From contig DATBFX010000341.1 in assembly GCA_036558305.1 (NCBI GenBank), positions 7,926 through 71,925 on the forward strand: a DNA stretch of 64,000 nucleotides, in the 5' to 3' direction. This stretch comes from DATBFX01 sp036558305 (GTDB taxonomy: Bacteria > Chloroflexota > Chloroflexia > Thermomicrobiales > UBA6265). The notes under the pieces were generated by a model. That model worked only from the letters and a program-made list of their open reading frames with translations, was not told the origin of the DNA and searched no databases. Positions 26,525 to 34,796 of this stretch are shown one piece after another (the stretch's first letter is position 1; the number at the start of each line of letters is the position of its first letter). A program made the position numbers and the translations under genes.

Positions 26525-27571
26525 ATGGTCCAAACGCTCGAACGGCCCACCGACCTCTCTCCAAACGCCGCGCGCGAAACCGGCACCCCGAACAAATCGC
26601 TGATCGAGGCGATCCACGACACCCTCCGCGACGAACTCCGCGCCGACGACCGCATCGTCGTCCTCGGCGAGGACGTCGGCCGGCGCGGCGGGGTCTTCCG
26701 CGTCACCGCCGATCTGCTGGAAGAGTTCGGCGAAGACCGCATCATCGATACCCCGCTCGCCGAGTCCCTCATCGTCGGCACCGCAATCGGCATGGCCCTG
26801 AACGGTTTGAGACCGATCGCCGAGATCCAGTTTCTCGACTTCATCCACCCCGCGATGGACCAGATCATGAACGAGGCCGCGCGCCTCCGCTACCGCTCGA
26901 ACAACGATTTCAACTGTCCCCTCGTCATCCGCACCCCGTTCGGCGGCGGCGTCCACGGCGCCCTCTACCATTCCCAGAGTATCGAAGCCCTCTTCGTCCA
27001 CACGCCGGGTCTCAAGGTCGTCGTCCCGGCCACGCCGGTCGACGCCAAGGGACTCCTTCGCGCCGCCATCCGCGACGAGGATCCGGTCCTCTTCCTCGAA
27101 CACAAGAAACTCTACCGCTCGATCAAGGGCCCGGTGCCCGACGGCGATTACGACGTTCCCCTCGGCCGGGCCCGCATCGTCCAGGAAGGGACCGACGCCA
27201 CCATCGTCGCTTACGGGCTGATGGTCCACGAATCCGAAAAGGCCGCCGCCGCGATCGCTCAGGAAACCGGCGCCAGCATCGAGTTGATCGATCTCCGCTC
27301 CCTCAAACCGCTCGACGAGGCCGCGGTCCTCGACTCCGCCAGGAAAACCGGCAAGGTCCTGGTCGTCACCGAAGCCAATCGCCTCTGCTCCGTCGCCAGC
27401 GAAATCGCCGCCCTCGTCGCCGAAGAGGCCTTTGCCTACCTCGACGCCCCCGTCATGCGCGTCACCGCCCCCGACGTCCCCGCCATGCCCTTCAGCCCAC
27501 CCCTCGAACACGCCTTCATGGTCGACGCCGAGAAGATCGGCGCGATGCTGCGCAAGCTCGTCGCGTTCTAG
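26525..27571 (+). CDS. 2-oxoacid dehydrogenase E1 beta subunit
   Basis: E1 beta chain of 348 residues. It carries IVVLGEDVGRRGGVFRVTAD, the DTPLAESLIVGTAIGMALNG motif, IAEIQFLDFIHPAMDQIMNE, RTPFGGGVHGALYHSQS and a C-terminal transketolase domain with LIDLRSLKPLDEAAVLDSA. These features fit the branched-chain 2-oxoacid dehydrogenase beta subunit. It sits 71 bases after E1 alpha and is followed, two bases past its stop, by the heptamer hairpin at 27574-27640 and then E2. Confidence 0.93.
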   Translation: MVQTLERPTDLSPNAARETGTPNKSLIEAIHDTLRDELRADDRIVVLGEDVGRRGGVFRVTADLLEEFGEDRIIDTPLAESLIVGTAIGMALNGLRPIAEIQFLDFIHPAMDQIMNEAARLRYRSNNDFNCPLVIRTPFGGGVHGALYHSQSIEALFVHTPGLKVVVPATPVDAKGLLRAAIRDEDPVLFLEHKKLYRSIKGPVPDGDYDVPLGRARIVQEGTDATIVAYGLMVHESEKAAAAIAQETGASIELIDLRSLKPLDEAAVLDSARKTGKVLVVTEANRLCSVASEIAALVAEEAFAYLDAPVMRVTAPDVPAMPFSPPLEHAFMVDAEKIGAMLRKLVAF

Positions 27572-27573
27572 CC

Positions 27574-27640
27574 GTCAGGCGCTAGGCGTTAGGAGAACGA
27601 ACCGTTTCGTGCGCCTAACGCCTAACGCCTAGCGCCTGAC
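27574..27640. repeat. intergenic hairpin A: heptamer-repeat arms between E1 beta and E2
   Basis: A perfect 20-base inverted repeat: GTCAGGCGCTAGGCGTTAGG at 27574-27593 and its complement at 27621-27640, with a 27-base loop. Arms are built of heptamers of the type AGGCGTT/AACGCCT; an extra heptamer in the right half allows register-shifted pairing. It begins two bases after the E1 beta stop and ends before the E2 ribosome site GGAGGCCCGT. Confidence 0.9.
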
Positions 27641-27656
27641 GCCTCCGGAGGCCCGT

Positions 27657-29015
27657 ATGCCCACCCAAACGGCGACCACGATTACGATGCCGCAACTCGG
27701 CGAGAGCGTGACCGAAGGGACGATCGGTGCCTGGCTCAAGCAGGTCGGCGATCGTGTCGAAAAGTACGATCCCCTGGTCGAGGTCGAAACGGACAAGGTC
27801 AACTCCGAGATTCCGTCGCCCGTTGCCGGGGTGCTCGTCGAAATCCTGATCGAGCCGGAGAGTACCGTCCCGGTCGGCGCCGGGCTGTGTCGGATCGACG
27901 AAGCGGGCGAAGGTTCGGTCCCCCCGGCCCCCCAATCCTGGGGGGAGAACGACGACCCGCAGTCTTCAGGGCCATTCTCAAGAGCGCGACCCTCCGTCTC
28001 CCCCCAGGATTGGGGGGCCGGGGGGGCCGAAGCCGGGGGGGCCGAACCGCCCACCGAACTCGATCTCCTCCGCACCCGCTCGTCACCGGCCGTCCGCCGT
28101 ATTGCGGAAGAGCACGGTCTCGACATCGGCCAGATCGACGGTACCGGCATCGGGGGCCGCGTCACCAAACAGGACATCCTTGCCTACGTTGCCCAGATGC
28201 AATCCGCCGCTCCCGCCTCGGTGGAAACGACGGAGCGCGTCGTCGCGGCGCCGCCGGCACCGGCTGCCGTCCAGCCACCAGAACCGCGAGCGGCCGCGCG
28301 TCCCGCAATCCAGCCCTTCCCCGGCGACGAGGTCGTCCCGGTGACGCCGATGCGCCGGCAGATCGCCGAGCACATGGTCCGCTCGGAGCGACTGGCGCCG
28401 CACGTGACGACGGTGGTCGAGGTCGACATGACCAACGTCGTGGCGTACCGCGCGGCCCGCAAAGAGGACTTTGCGCGACGGGAGGGAATCGAGCTCAGCT
28501 ACCTGCCGTTCGCGATCAAGGCCGTCACCCTGGCGCTCCGCGATCACCCGCGGATGAACGCGGTCTGGGACGAAGAGCGCATCATCCACCGCAACGCGAT
28601 CCACGTCGGCGTCGCGGTCGGTCTGGAGGACGGTCTGATCGTGCCGGTCGTCAAGCACGCCGATCGCCTCAGCCTGACCGGTCTGGCGCACGCCGTGGCC
28701 GACCTGATTGCCAGGGCCCGCGCCGGTAACCTGACGCCGGACGACGTCACCGGCGGCACCTTCACCGTCAACAACCCCGGCACTTTCGGTTCGATTGCCT
28801 CCACGCCCATCCTTGTTCAACCCCAGGTTGCCATCCTCTCGACCGAGGCCATCGTCAAACGCCCCGTGGTCGTCGACGACATGATCGCGATCCGGTCGAT
28901 GATGAACCTCTCGCTCAGCTTCGACCATCGCGCCCTCGACGGTCTCGCCGCGGCCCGCTTCCTCCAACGGGTCAAACGCTGGCTGGAGGGCGTGGACGAC
29001 AAGATCGCCGTGTAG
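27657..29015 (+). CDS. 2-oxoacid dehydrogenase E2 (dihydrolipoamide acyltransferase)
   Basis: E2 acyltransferase core, 452 residues. Domains: lipoyl domain (about 6-80) with the lipoyl lysine in VEVETDKVNSEIPSP; a linker carrying the translated inverted repeat (about 88-123); peripheral-subunit-binding domain with SSPAVRRIAEEHGLDIGQID and GTGIGGRVTKQDILAY (about 140-178); a proline/alanine linker; and the catalytic domain ending with the active-site MNLSLSFDHRALDGLAAARF. Accepts acyl groups from the E1 encoded upstream. The interdomain linker is unusual in encoding PPAPQSWGE and SPQDWGAGG from the two arms of a 29-base palindrome. Confidence 0.94.
   Translation: MPTQTATTITMPQLGESVTEGTIGAWLKQVGDRVEKYDPLVEVETDKVNSEIPSPVAGVLVEILIEPESTVPVGAGLCRIDEAGEGSVPPAPQSWGENDDPQSSGPFSRARPSVSPQDWGAGGAEAGGAEPPTELDLLRTRSSPAVRRIAEEHGLDIGQIDGTGIGGRVTKQDILAYVAQMQSAAPASVETTERVVAAPPAPAAVQPPEPRAAARPAIQPFPGDEVVPVTPMRRQIAEHMVRSERLAPHVTTVVEVDMTNVVAYRAARKEDFARREGIELSYLPFAIKAVTLALRDHPRMNAVWDEERIIHRNAIHVGVAVGLEDGLIVPVVKHADRLSLTGLAHAVADLIARARAGNLTPDDVTGGTFTVNNPGTFGSIASTPILVQPQVAILSTEAIVKRPVVVDDMIAIRSMMNLSLSFDHRALDGLAAARFLQRVKRWLEGVDDKIAV
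27920..28025. repeat. perfect 29-bp inverted repeat inside the E2 gene
   Basis: The left arm (27920-27948) starts CCCCCCGGCCCCCCAATCC and ends TGGGGGGAGA; the right arm (27997-28025) is its exact reverse complement, 29 of 29 bases by eye, with a 48-base loop. Right next to it a 15-base unit of the form CCGGGGGGGCCGAAG repeats. It lies in the E2 linker between lipoyl and subunit-binding domains and stays in frame, like palindromic elements that insert in protein-coding genes. Confidence 0.9.
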
Positions 29016-29664
29016 GACGGGGTTGGTTGGTGGGCACAAGCCGACGATCGCCGCCTGAGCGATGTGAGAATCCCGCCCCAGCCAGAGACCCCCACGACGA
29101 GGGTGTGGGAACGTCACATGGTACCACATCGAAGAAACGGATAGGAGATTCGAATTCTTCGTAGATATTATGGTAATTCGCATGGTACCACAGCCATGCC
29201 GCGCCAAATAGGCATAATTGCCTAATTGGCACTCCTGTATTCCGCGATACACGACCGCCGCATCGGCAATGCTCGCGATGCCCCGCCGACGCGGTTCCCT
29301 ATGCTGGGAGACCGGTCAGCGAACAGACCGGGGATCGGGACCACACCCATTGTCCGCCGGAGCGAATCGCCAATGGGTGCGTACCGGGGTGCGCACCGGA
29401 GAACGCGTCTCACTCAAGGGGTCGAACTCGCGATCACGAATGGTGTCACGCCCACCGGCCGGTGGTGGTGGCCGAATGATCTGTTCGCGTTCCGGCATCG
29501 TACTATGCAGAGGGTTGGTGTGTAGAAAGGAGGATGCAGTTCTCGGTTCGATGAGGCCGGCCGTCGTCGAGATGGCGACGATCCCGCCGAGCCCCGCGGC
29601 GGCCAACTGACGCCGGTCCGATGGCGCGACACCGCCGACGAGATAGACACGAGAGGGAAAGCCA
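29016..29664. other. 649-base gap between E2 and the peptide ABC operon
   Basis: No convincing gene is seen. The left part (29118-29230) is an AT-rich island with direct repeats and a palindrome, listed separately. Further right, CCCATTG and CAATGGG arms around 29348-29377 can form a small hairpin. AAAGGAGG at 29527 is a ribosome-site-like string without a good reading frame after it. The gap ends in GAGAGGGAAAGCC before the binding-protein start. Confidence 0.45.
29118..29230. promoter_or_regulatory. AT-rich regulatory island: two 12-bp direct repeats and a 26-bp palindrome
   Basis: CATGGTACCACA occurs at 29118-29129 and again at 29182-29193; each contains the palindrome GGTACC. Between them is AT-rich sequence (GATTCGAATTCTTCGTAG and TATTATGGTAATTCG). 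At 29205-29230 a near-perfect dyad runs from CCAAATAGGCAT to ATTGCCTAATTGG. In a genome this GC-rich such an island is striking and suggests promoter and operator function for the ABC operon at 29665 or a minus-strand transcript. No regulator gene is adjacent. Confidence 0.5.
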
Positions 29665-31284
29665 ATGATTCGGTTCAACCATTGCCGTGCGATCGTCTTC
29701 GCTGTCGTAGCGCTATGTCTATCACCAGTTCTTATGCAGACACACCCAGCCGTGGCCCAGGACCGCCCTGTCCTCCGCTTCGGCACCAATGCCGCCGATC
29801 TCTCGACCCTCGATCCCCACTACGCCTCCGGCACGCAGGACCGAACCGTCGTCGACATGCTCTTCAACGCGCTGGTCCGCTTCAAACCCGGCGACGCCTC
29901 GGTGATCGAACCGGATCTGGCAACCGCCGTCCCGGAACCGGTGATCGAAGGCGGGAAGCAGACCTGGACTTTCACCCTCCGCGACGGGGTCGTGTGCCAC
30001 CCGTGGGAGGGCGGAGAAGCCTATCCGCTGACGGCGGACGACGTGGTCTTCTCGCTTCAAAAGTCGGCGAATAAGGACAGCTCCGGGTATGCGGCCGACT
30101 ACGCGGGGATGACGGTTGCCAAGGTCGACGACAAGATCGTCAAGATCACGATGGACGCTCCCCTCTCGCCGACCCTCTTCCTGCCGAAAGTCGCCAACTA
30201 CAACGGCGGTTTCATCGTCTGCGCCAAGGCCGTCGAAGCACTCGGGCTCGACGGGTTCAAGACCCACCCGGTCGGCACCGGACCGTTTGTGTTCCAGTCC
30301 TACACCCCGCAGACCAGCGTCATCCTCACCGCCAACGACAACTACTTCCGCGGCGCGCCGAAACTCGGCGGGGTGGAAGTCCGCTACATGCCGGATGCGA
30401 CGAGCCGCGAGCTGGCGCTCCAATCGGGCGAGTTGGATGCCGCGTCGGGCGTCAACGAGGCCCAGTGGGTCGACCGCATCAACGGCGAGGGCACGCTCAA
30501 GGCCGACGTCTTCGGTCCCGGCGAGGTCGCCTGGGTCAACCTGAACGTCACCAACCAGTACCTGTCCAAACCGCAGGTTCGCCAGGCGATCGCCTACGCC
30601 ATCGACCGTGAGGAGCACCAGGCGCTCTACGGGTCGCCCGTCTCCGAAATCGTCTATTCGGTGGTACCGGCCTCGCTGATGCCGGGCGGGTTGACCCAGG
30701 AACAGGCCACCGCCGCTGGCGTTGACTATCCCCACAACATCGAGAAGGCCAAGCAACTGCTCACCGAGGCGGGGTATCCAGACGGGTTCGAGATGACCCT
30801 GGTCACCAGCGAGATGCCGGCCTACCGCTCCAACTACGAAGTCCTCCAATCCGAACTGGCGAAGATCGGGATCAAGATCGACCTCCAGGTGGTCGATCAT
30901 GCCACGATGCACGCCCAGATCCGGGAGGACGTCAACCCGATCGTGATCTACGTCGCGTACCGGCCGAATGCCGACGTGTACCTGACCCAGTTCTTCTACT
31001 CGCCGTCGATCGTCGTGTCCGGCGCCTCGCCGGTGACCAACTTCAGCCACTACGGCGCGATCGACGACCTGATCCTCCAGGCCCGCGGCGAGACCGATCC
31101 CGCCGCGCAGGAAGAACTCTGGCGTCAGGCGAACACCCAGATCCTGAAGGACGTCGCCGCGATTCCGCTTCAGTACCAGAATCAGGTCTACGCGCGCAAT
31201 CCCAAGGTCGACTACGGACACGAGTTGGTCAAAGTCCTCGCCCTCTACCCGGGCATCGACGAAACGACCACGATCGCGTCGTAA
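29665..31284 (+). CDS. peptide/nickel-type ABC transporter solute-binding protein
   Basis: A family 5 extracellular solute-binding protein, 539 residues. The N-terminus has a Sec-type signal ending near THPAVAQ. Mature features: LDPHYASGTQDRTVVDMLFN, TFTLRDGVVCHPWEGGEAYP, ADDVVFSLQKSANKDSSGYA, and RQAIAYAIDREEHQALYGSP. It captures peptides or other small solutes for the two permeases encoded downstream. No ATPase genes follow in this cluster, so it may share those of the operon at 37-39 kb. An octamer-repeat hairpin separates it from the first permease. Confidence 0.92.
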   Translation: MIRFNHCRAIVFAVVALCLSPVLMQTHPAVAQDRPVLRFGTNAADLSTLDPHYASGTQDRTVVDMLFNALVRFKPGDASVIEPDLATAVPEPVIEGGKQTWTFTLRDGVVCHPWEGGEAYPLTADDVVFSLQKSANKDSSGYAADYAGMTVAKVDDKIVKITMDAPLSPTLFLPKVANYNGGFIVCAKAVEALGLDGFKTHPVGTGPFVFQSYTPQTSVILTANDNYFRGAPKLGGVEVRYMPDATSRELALQSGELDAASGVNEAQWVDRINGEGTLKADVFGPGEVAWVNLNVTNQYLSKPQVRQAIAYAIDREEHQALYGSPVSEIVYSVVPASLMPGGLTQEQATAAGVDYPHNIEKAKQLLTEAGYPDGFEMTLVTSEMPAYRSNYEVLQSELAKIGIKIDLQVVDHATMHAQIREDVNPIVIYVAYRPNADVYLTQFFYSPSIVVSGASPVTNFSHYGAIDDLILQARGETDPAAQEELWRQANTQILKDVAAIPLQYQNQVYARNPKVDYGHELVKVLALYPGIDETTTIAS

Positions 31285-31286
31285 CG

Positions 31287-31396
31287 GAGGCGGCAAGGCG
31301 GCAAGGCGGCGAGGCGGCAAGGACGATAAGAGACCGACGGACAGCTCCCGGATTCCTATTCCCTGTTCCCTTGCCGCCTTGCCGCCTTGCCGCCTC
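31287..31396. repeat. intergenic hairpin B: AAGGCGGC octamer arms between binding protein and permease
   Basis: Left arm 31287-31322 is four and a half tandem octamers of AAGGCGGC type; right arm 31369-31396 is three and a half copies of the complement. The stem pairs at 27 of 28 positions. The loop contains TCCCTGTTCC just before the right arm, a word also found at the same place in hairpin F. It starts two bases after the binding-protein stop and ends 12 bases before the permease start. Confidence 0.92.
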
Positions 31397-31408
31397 GATT
31401 GAACTCCT

Positions 31409-32350
31409 ATGCTCAGACACATCGTCCGACGGCTGCTGCTGGCGATACCGACCCTGCTGGCGGTCTTCACCATCATTTTCGTCGTCGTTCGGGTCGCTCC
31501 TGGCGACCCGGCGACGGCCGTGCTCGGCGACAACGCGTCCAAGCAGGCGGTCGATGCGCTGCGCGAGCGGATGGGACTCAACGAACCGCTCTGGAAGCAG
31601 TACCTGACCTTCCTTGCCGACCTCTCACGTGGCGATCTCGGGAAATCACTGAAAACCGGTCAGCCGGTCTGGTATCAGATCCGATCCGCTTTGCCCCACA
31701 CGCTGGAGCTCACCTTCGCCGCCATCTCGATCGGGCTGGCGATCGGCGTGCCGATCGGGGTCGTCACCGCCGTCCAGCGCAACCGCGCGCCCGACTACAT
31801 CGGCCGCGTCGTCTCCCTCGTCGGTCTCTCGCTGCCGGCGTTCTACCTGGCCGTTCTGCTGATCTACTTCTTCGCTGTCAAGGTGAGTTGGTTCCCGGCC
31901 GTCGGCGCCCCGCCGCTCTCCGATCTCGGCGCCAATCTGCATCACCTCGTCCTCCCGGCCGTCACCCTCGGGTTGATCGAAATGGCCTACATCGCCCGCA
32001 TGACCCGCTCGGTGATGATCGCCGTCCTCAGCGACGACTACGTAAGGACGGCGCGAGCGAAGGGACTCCGGGAATGGGTTGTCCTGGTCAGACACGCCCT
32101 GCGGGCCGGGTTGATCCCGATCGTCTCCCTCGTCGGCATCTTCGCGATCAGCTTGATCGGATCGTCGGTCCTGGTGGAGGAGGTCTTCGCCCGACCGGGG
32201 CTCGGCAAGCTGATGGTCGGCGCGACCAAGCAGAAGGACTACACGTCGTTGCAGTCGATCATGGTGGTCTACGCCTGCATCATCGTCGTCATCAACCTGA
32301 TTACCGACATCCTCTATACGGCGATCGACCCGCGGGTTCGCTACTCGTGA
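31409..32350 (+). CDS. ABC transporter permease (DppB-like)
   Basis: The first inner-membrane subunit of a peptide-type importer, 313 residues. It begins MLRHIVRRLLLAIPTLLAVF, continues VVRVAPGDPATAVLGDNASK and ERMGLNEPLWKQY, and has the EAA-loop region YVRTARAKGLREWVVLVRHA then LIGSSVLVEEVFARPGLGKL. These are the standard signatures of the DppB/OppB group with six membrane segments. No good ribosome site precedes the ATG; the hairpin ends shortly upstream. Pairs with the permease at 32388. Confidence 0.93.
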   Translation: MLRHIVRRLLLAIPTLLAVFTIIFVVVRVAPGDPATAVLGDNASKQAVDALRERMGLNEPLWKQYLTFLADLSRGDLGKSLKTGQPVWYQIRSALPHTLELTFAAISIGLAIGVPIGVVTAVQRNRAPDYIGRVVSLVGLSLPAFYLAVLLIYFFAVKVSWFPAVGAPPLSDLGANLHHLVLPAVTLGLIEMAYIARMTRSVMIAVLSDDYVRTARAKGLREWVVLVRHALRAGLIPIVSLVGIFAISLIGSSVLVEEVFARPGLGKLMVGATKQKDYTSLQSIMVVYACIIVVINLITDILYTAIDPRVRYS

Positions 32351-32387
32351 TCCCCGGAGTCGGCTGGGGGCGGAGGAGGGCCCGTCG

Positions 32388-33287
32388 ATGAGCGAATCGG
32401 CCGTCTCAAGCGGTGATTTGACCGGCACAGGCCGGCAGACCGACTACATCTCGGGTGGTCGGCGGGCGCTGCGGACGTTCGCCCGCAACCGCACCGCAGT
32501 CGTCGGCGTCGGACTCATCTCGCTCCTCCTCCTGGTTGCCATCGCCGCGCCGCTCATCGCCCCCCACCACCCGCTCGACCAGAGTGTCCGCAACCGACTT
32601 GCCCCGCCGAGCGCGGACTACCCGCTCGGCCGCGACGACAAGGGACGCGACATCCTGTCGCGGGTGATCTTCGGGACGCGGATCGCGCTCCAGGTCGGGG
32701 TCTTCTCGGTCCTCCTCGGCGGTGTGCTCGGTACCCTGATCGGTCTCACCGCCGCGTTCTTCGGCGGCAAGACCGACGGCGCCCTGATGCGGTTGACCGA
32801 TGTCCTCCTCTCCTTTCCCGACCTGATCACCGGTCTGCTCGTCCTCGCCGTCCTCGGTCCCGGTCTTTCCAAGATGATCGTCGCCATCGGCTTGACCATC
32901 GCGCCTCGCTTCTCGCGAATCTCCTACGGATCGGCTCTTTCCCTGATGCGGCGCGACTTCGTCGACGCCGCCCGCACGATCGGGGTCGGCAACTCGCGCA
33001 TCCTGCGCGTCCACCTTTTGCCGAACGTCCTCGGGGAACTGCTGGTCTTCGGCAGTCTCTGGACCGCGTCGGCGATCCGCCTCGAAGCCAGCCTCAGTTT
33101 CATCGGGCTCGGCGTTCAGCCGCCCACGCCGACCTGGGGTCAGATGATCCGCGAAGGCACACTCTACCTGACGACCGTTCCCTGGTACTCGCTCGGCCCT
33201 GGTCTGGCGCTTTTGCTCGCCGTTCTCGCTTTCAACCTCGCCGGCGACGGGCTGCGTGACGCCCTCGATCCCCGGTCACGGTCCTGA
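32388..33287 (+). CDS. ABC transporter permease (DppC-like)
   Basis: Second permease, 299 residues. It has the N-terminal DppC segment RRALRTFARNRTAVVGVGLI, PSADYPLGRDDKGRDILSRV, the EAA loop FVDAARTIGVGNSRILRVHL and SFIGLGVQPPTPTWGQMI, all characteristic of OppC/DppC. GGAGGAGGGCCCGTCG precedes the ATG. Its stop overlaps the convergent MFS gene by 12 bases. No ATPase genes follow, so ATP hydrolysis must be supplied by components encoded elsewhere. Confidence 0.93.
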   Translation: MSESAVSSGDLTGTGRQTDYISGGRRALRTFARNRTAVVGVGLISLLLLVAIAAPLIAPHHPLDQSVRNRLAPPSADYPLGRDDKGRDILSRVIFGTRIALQVGVFSVLLGGVLGTLIGLTAAFFGGKTDGALMRLTDVLLSFPDLITGLLVLAVLGPGLSKMIVAIGLTIAPRFSRISYGSALSLMRRDFVDAARTIGVGNSRILRVHLLPNVLGELLVFGSLWTASAIRLEASLSFIGLGVQPPTPTWGQMIREGTLYLTTVPWYSLGPGLALLLAVLAFNLAGDGLRDALDPRSRS

Positions 33288-34541
33288 CGCCACCGCGACG
33301 CGTTGCCACTCCACTATCCGCAACGGCGGCGCGATCCACAGCACCAGCGGCACCGCCAAATTGACGGCCGACAGCACGATCAGGGTCTCTTGCAGACCAA
33401 ACTGCTCCAGCATCGCGCCGTAGGCGACAATGCCAACCGACCGTGCCCCCGAGCTGAGTGCCATCAGACTGCCGAAGACCCGGCCGCGCATCGTCTCCGG
33501 GACCCGCTCCTGGAGGATGGTCATCCAGATCGGATTCGTCGGTTCCAGGAAGATGGCGTTGACCACGATCGACGCGGTGACGATCACCAGCGGCGGCAAC
33601 GGGATCAGCACCCAAAACGTGAGCGCCCGTACGGCAAATCCGGTCACGATCGTGGTCCGCCTCGGCAATCGCGGCGCGAACGACAGAAACAGCACGTTGC
33701 CGATCAACGACCCCGCCGCCAGCGCGGCATACATGAAGCCCAAGTCGACGGCGCTGCCAAAGACTTCCTTCGCGTAGACCGGGAGCACGACCGAATAGAT
33801 CGGTTCCGCCAGCAGATTCCCCAGCGCGAACGCCGCGATCATCCAGCGGATGAGCCGGTCGCCCCGCACGAAGCGCAAGCCGTCAAGCAACGATCCGGGA
33901 CGGCCTCCCTGACCGGCGTCGGTGGTCGCCCCGTCCGTCTCGCGGCCGCGCGCCGGGACCCTGAGCGCGACGATGCCGGCGGAGACGAGGAAGGTCGCGG
34001 CGTCGATCCACATCACATTCGTCGGACTGAACGCCGCGATCAGGACGCCGCCGAGGGGCGGTCCGACCAACCCGGCGACCCGCGTCACCATCTGTGAGGA
34101 CGCATTCGCGCGTTCGAGTTGCACCCCACCGAGTCGGGCAAGCTCCGGATAGAGACTCAGGCGGGCCGCCCAACCGGGAGCGTCGAGCACCGCGCCGAGG
34201 AAGACCAGGACGAGCAATTCCCAGAAGGCGAGACCCACCGTGTGGTAGAGCAAGGGGACCAGCGCCACGTTCACGGCGCTTGCCAAATCGGCGACGATGC
34301 TCGTCCGCTTGAATCCCAGGCGGTCGACGACGACGCCACCGACGATGCCACTCACCAGGACGGGGAGGGCGCCGACGGCCGCCGTGACCCCCGTCTTGCC
34401 GGCGCTCCCGGTCGTTTGCAACACGAACCAGGGGATCGCAAGGTAGGTAAAAACGTTGCCGATCCCGGAGATCCCGTCGGCCGTCAGCAACGCGATGAAC
34501 GGCGCCCGTCGTGGCGGTGTCGAGCCTGGCGAATCGATCAC
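33276..34541 (-). CDS. MFS transporter (Bcr/EfpA- or MdfA-like exporter)
   Basis: A 421-residue major facilitator: FIALLTADGISGIGNVFTYL at the start, AIPWFVLQTTGSAGKTGVT, the motif-A-like loop GGVVVDRLGFKRTSIVADLA, and the late RVPETMRGRVFGSLMALSS. These resemble the MFS_3 (enterobactin exporter-like) subgroup often annotated as drug or siderophore efflux. About twelve hydrophobic segments can be counted. Coding ends inside the DppC gene, giving a 12-base convergent overlap. No regulator lies beside it, so its substrate is unknown. Confidence 0.88.
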   Translation of the reverse strand: MIDSPGSTPPRRAPFIALLTADGISGIGNVFTYLAIPWFVLQTTGSAGKTGVTAAVGALPVLVSGIVGGVVVDRLGFKRTSIVADLASAVNVALVPLLYHTVGLAFWELLVLVFLGAVLDAPGWAARLSLYPELARLGGVQLERANASSQMVTRVAGLVGPPLGGVLIAAFSPTNVMWIDAATFLVSAGIVALRVPARGRETDGATTDAGQGGRPGSLLDGLRFVRGDRLIRWMIAAFALGNLLAEPIYSVVLPVYAKEVFGSAVDLGFMYAALAAGSLIGNVLFLSFAPRLPRRTTIVTGFAVRALTFWVLIPLPPLVIVTASIVVNAIFLEPTNPIWMTILQERVPETMRGRVFGSLMALSSGARSVGIVAYGAMLEQFGLQETLIVLSAVNLAVPLVLWIAPPLRIVEWQRVAVASGP

Positions 34542-34796
34542 TCATTCCTCGGGTGCGGGCGTGGCAATGACCGGGTGCATCCGCACGTTCGTTGCCAAGC
34601 GCAAACCCGCCGGAACCAGGATCGAGATTGCGCCGAGGGATGGGCCTGTGCACCCCAAGGCTGGTACCACCTGAGGGACGAACAGCCATCGACTTCGGTT
34701 GGGCAACCGGAGTACGTCAGTCCGGAAGGTTGGTAGCCCACGTGTCGCAAACCGTAATAGCGCAGCGTTGACACTCTTGGTCTAGGGCAACGTTCA

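Noticed and set aside
29316..29789. Minus-strand reading frame of 157 codons across the gap and into the binding-protein gene
   Set aside because: It overlaps the true gene's signal-peptide region, has no ribosome site and encodes an arginine/proline-rich sequence without a recognisable fold.
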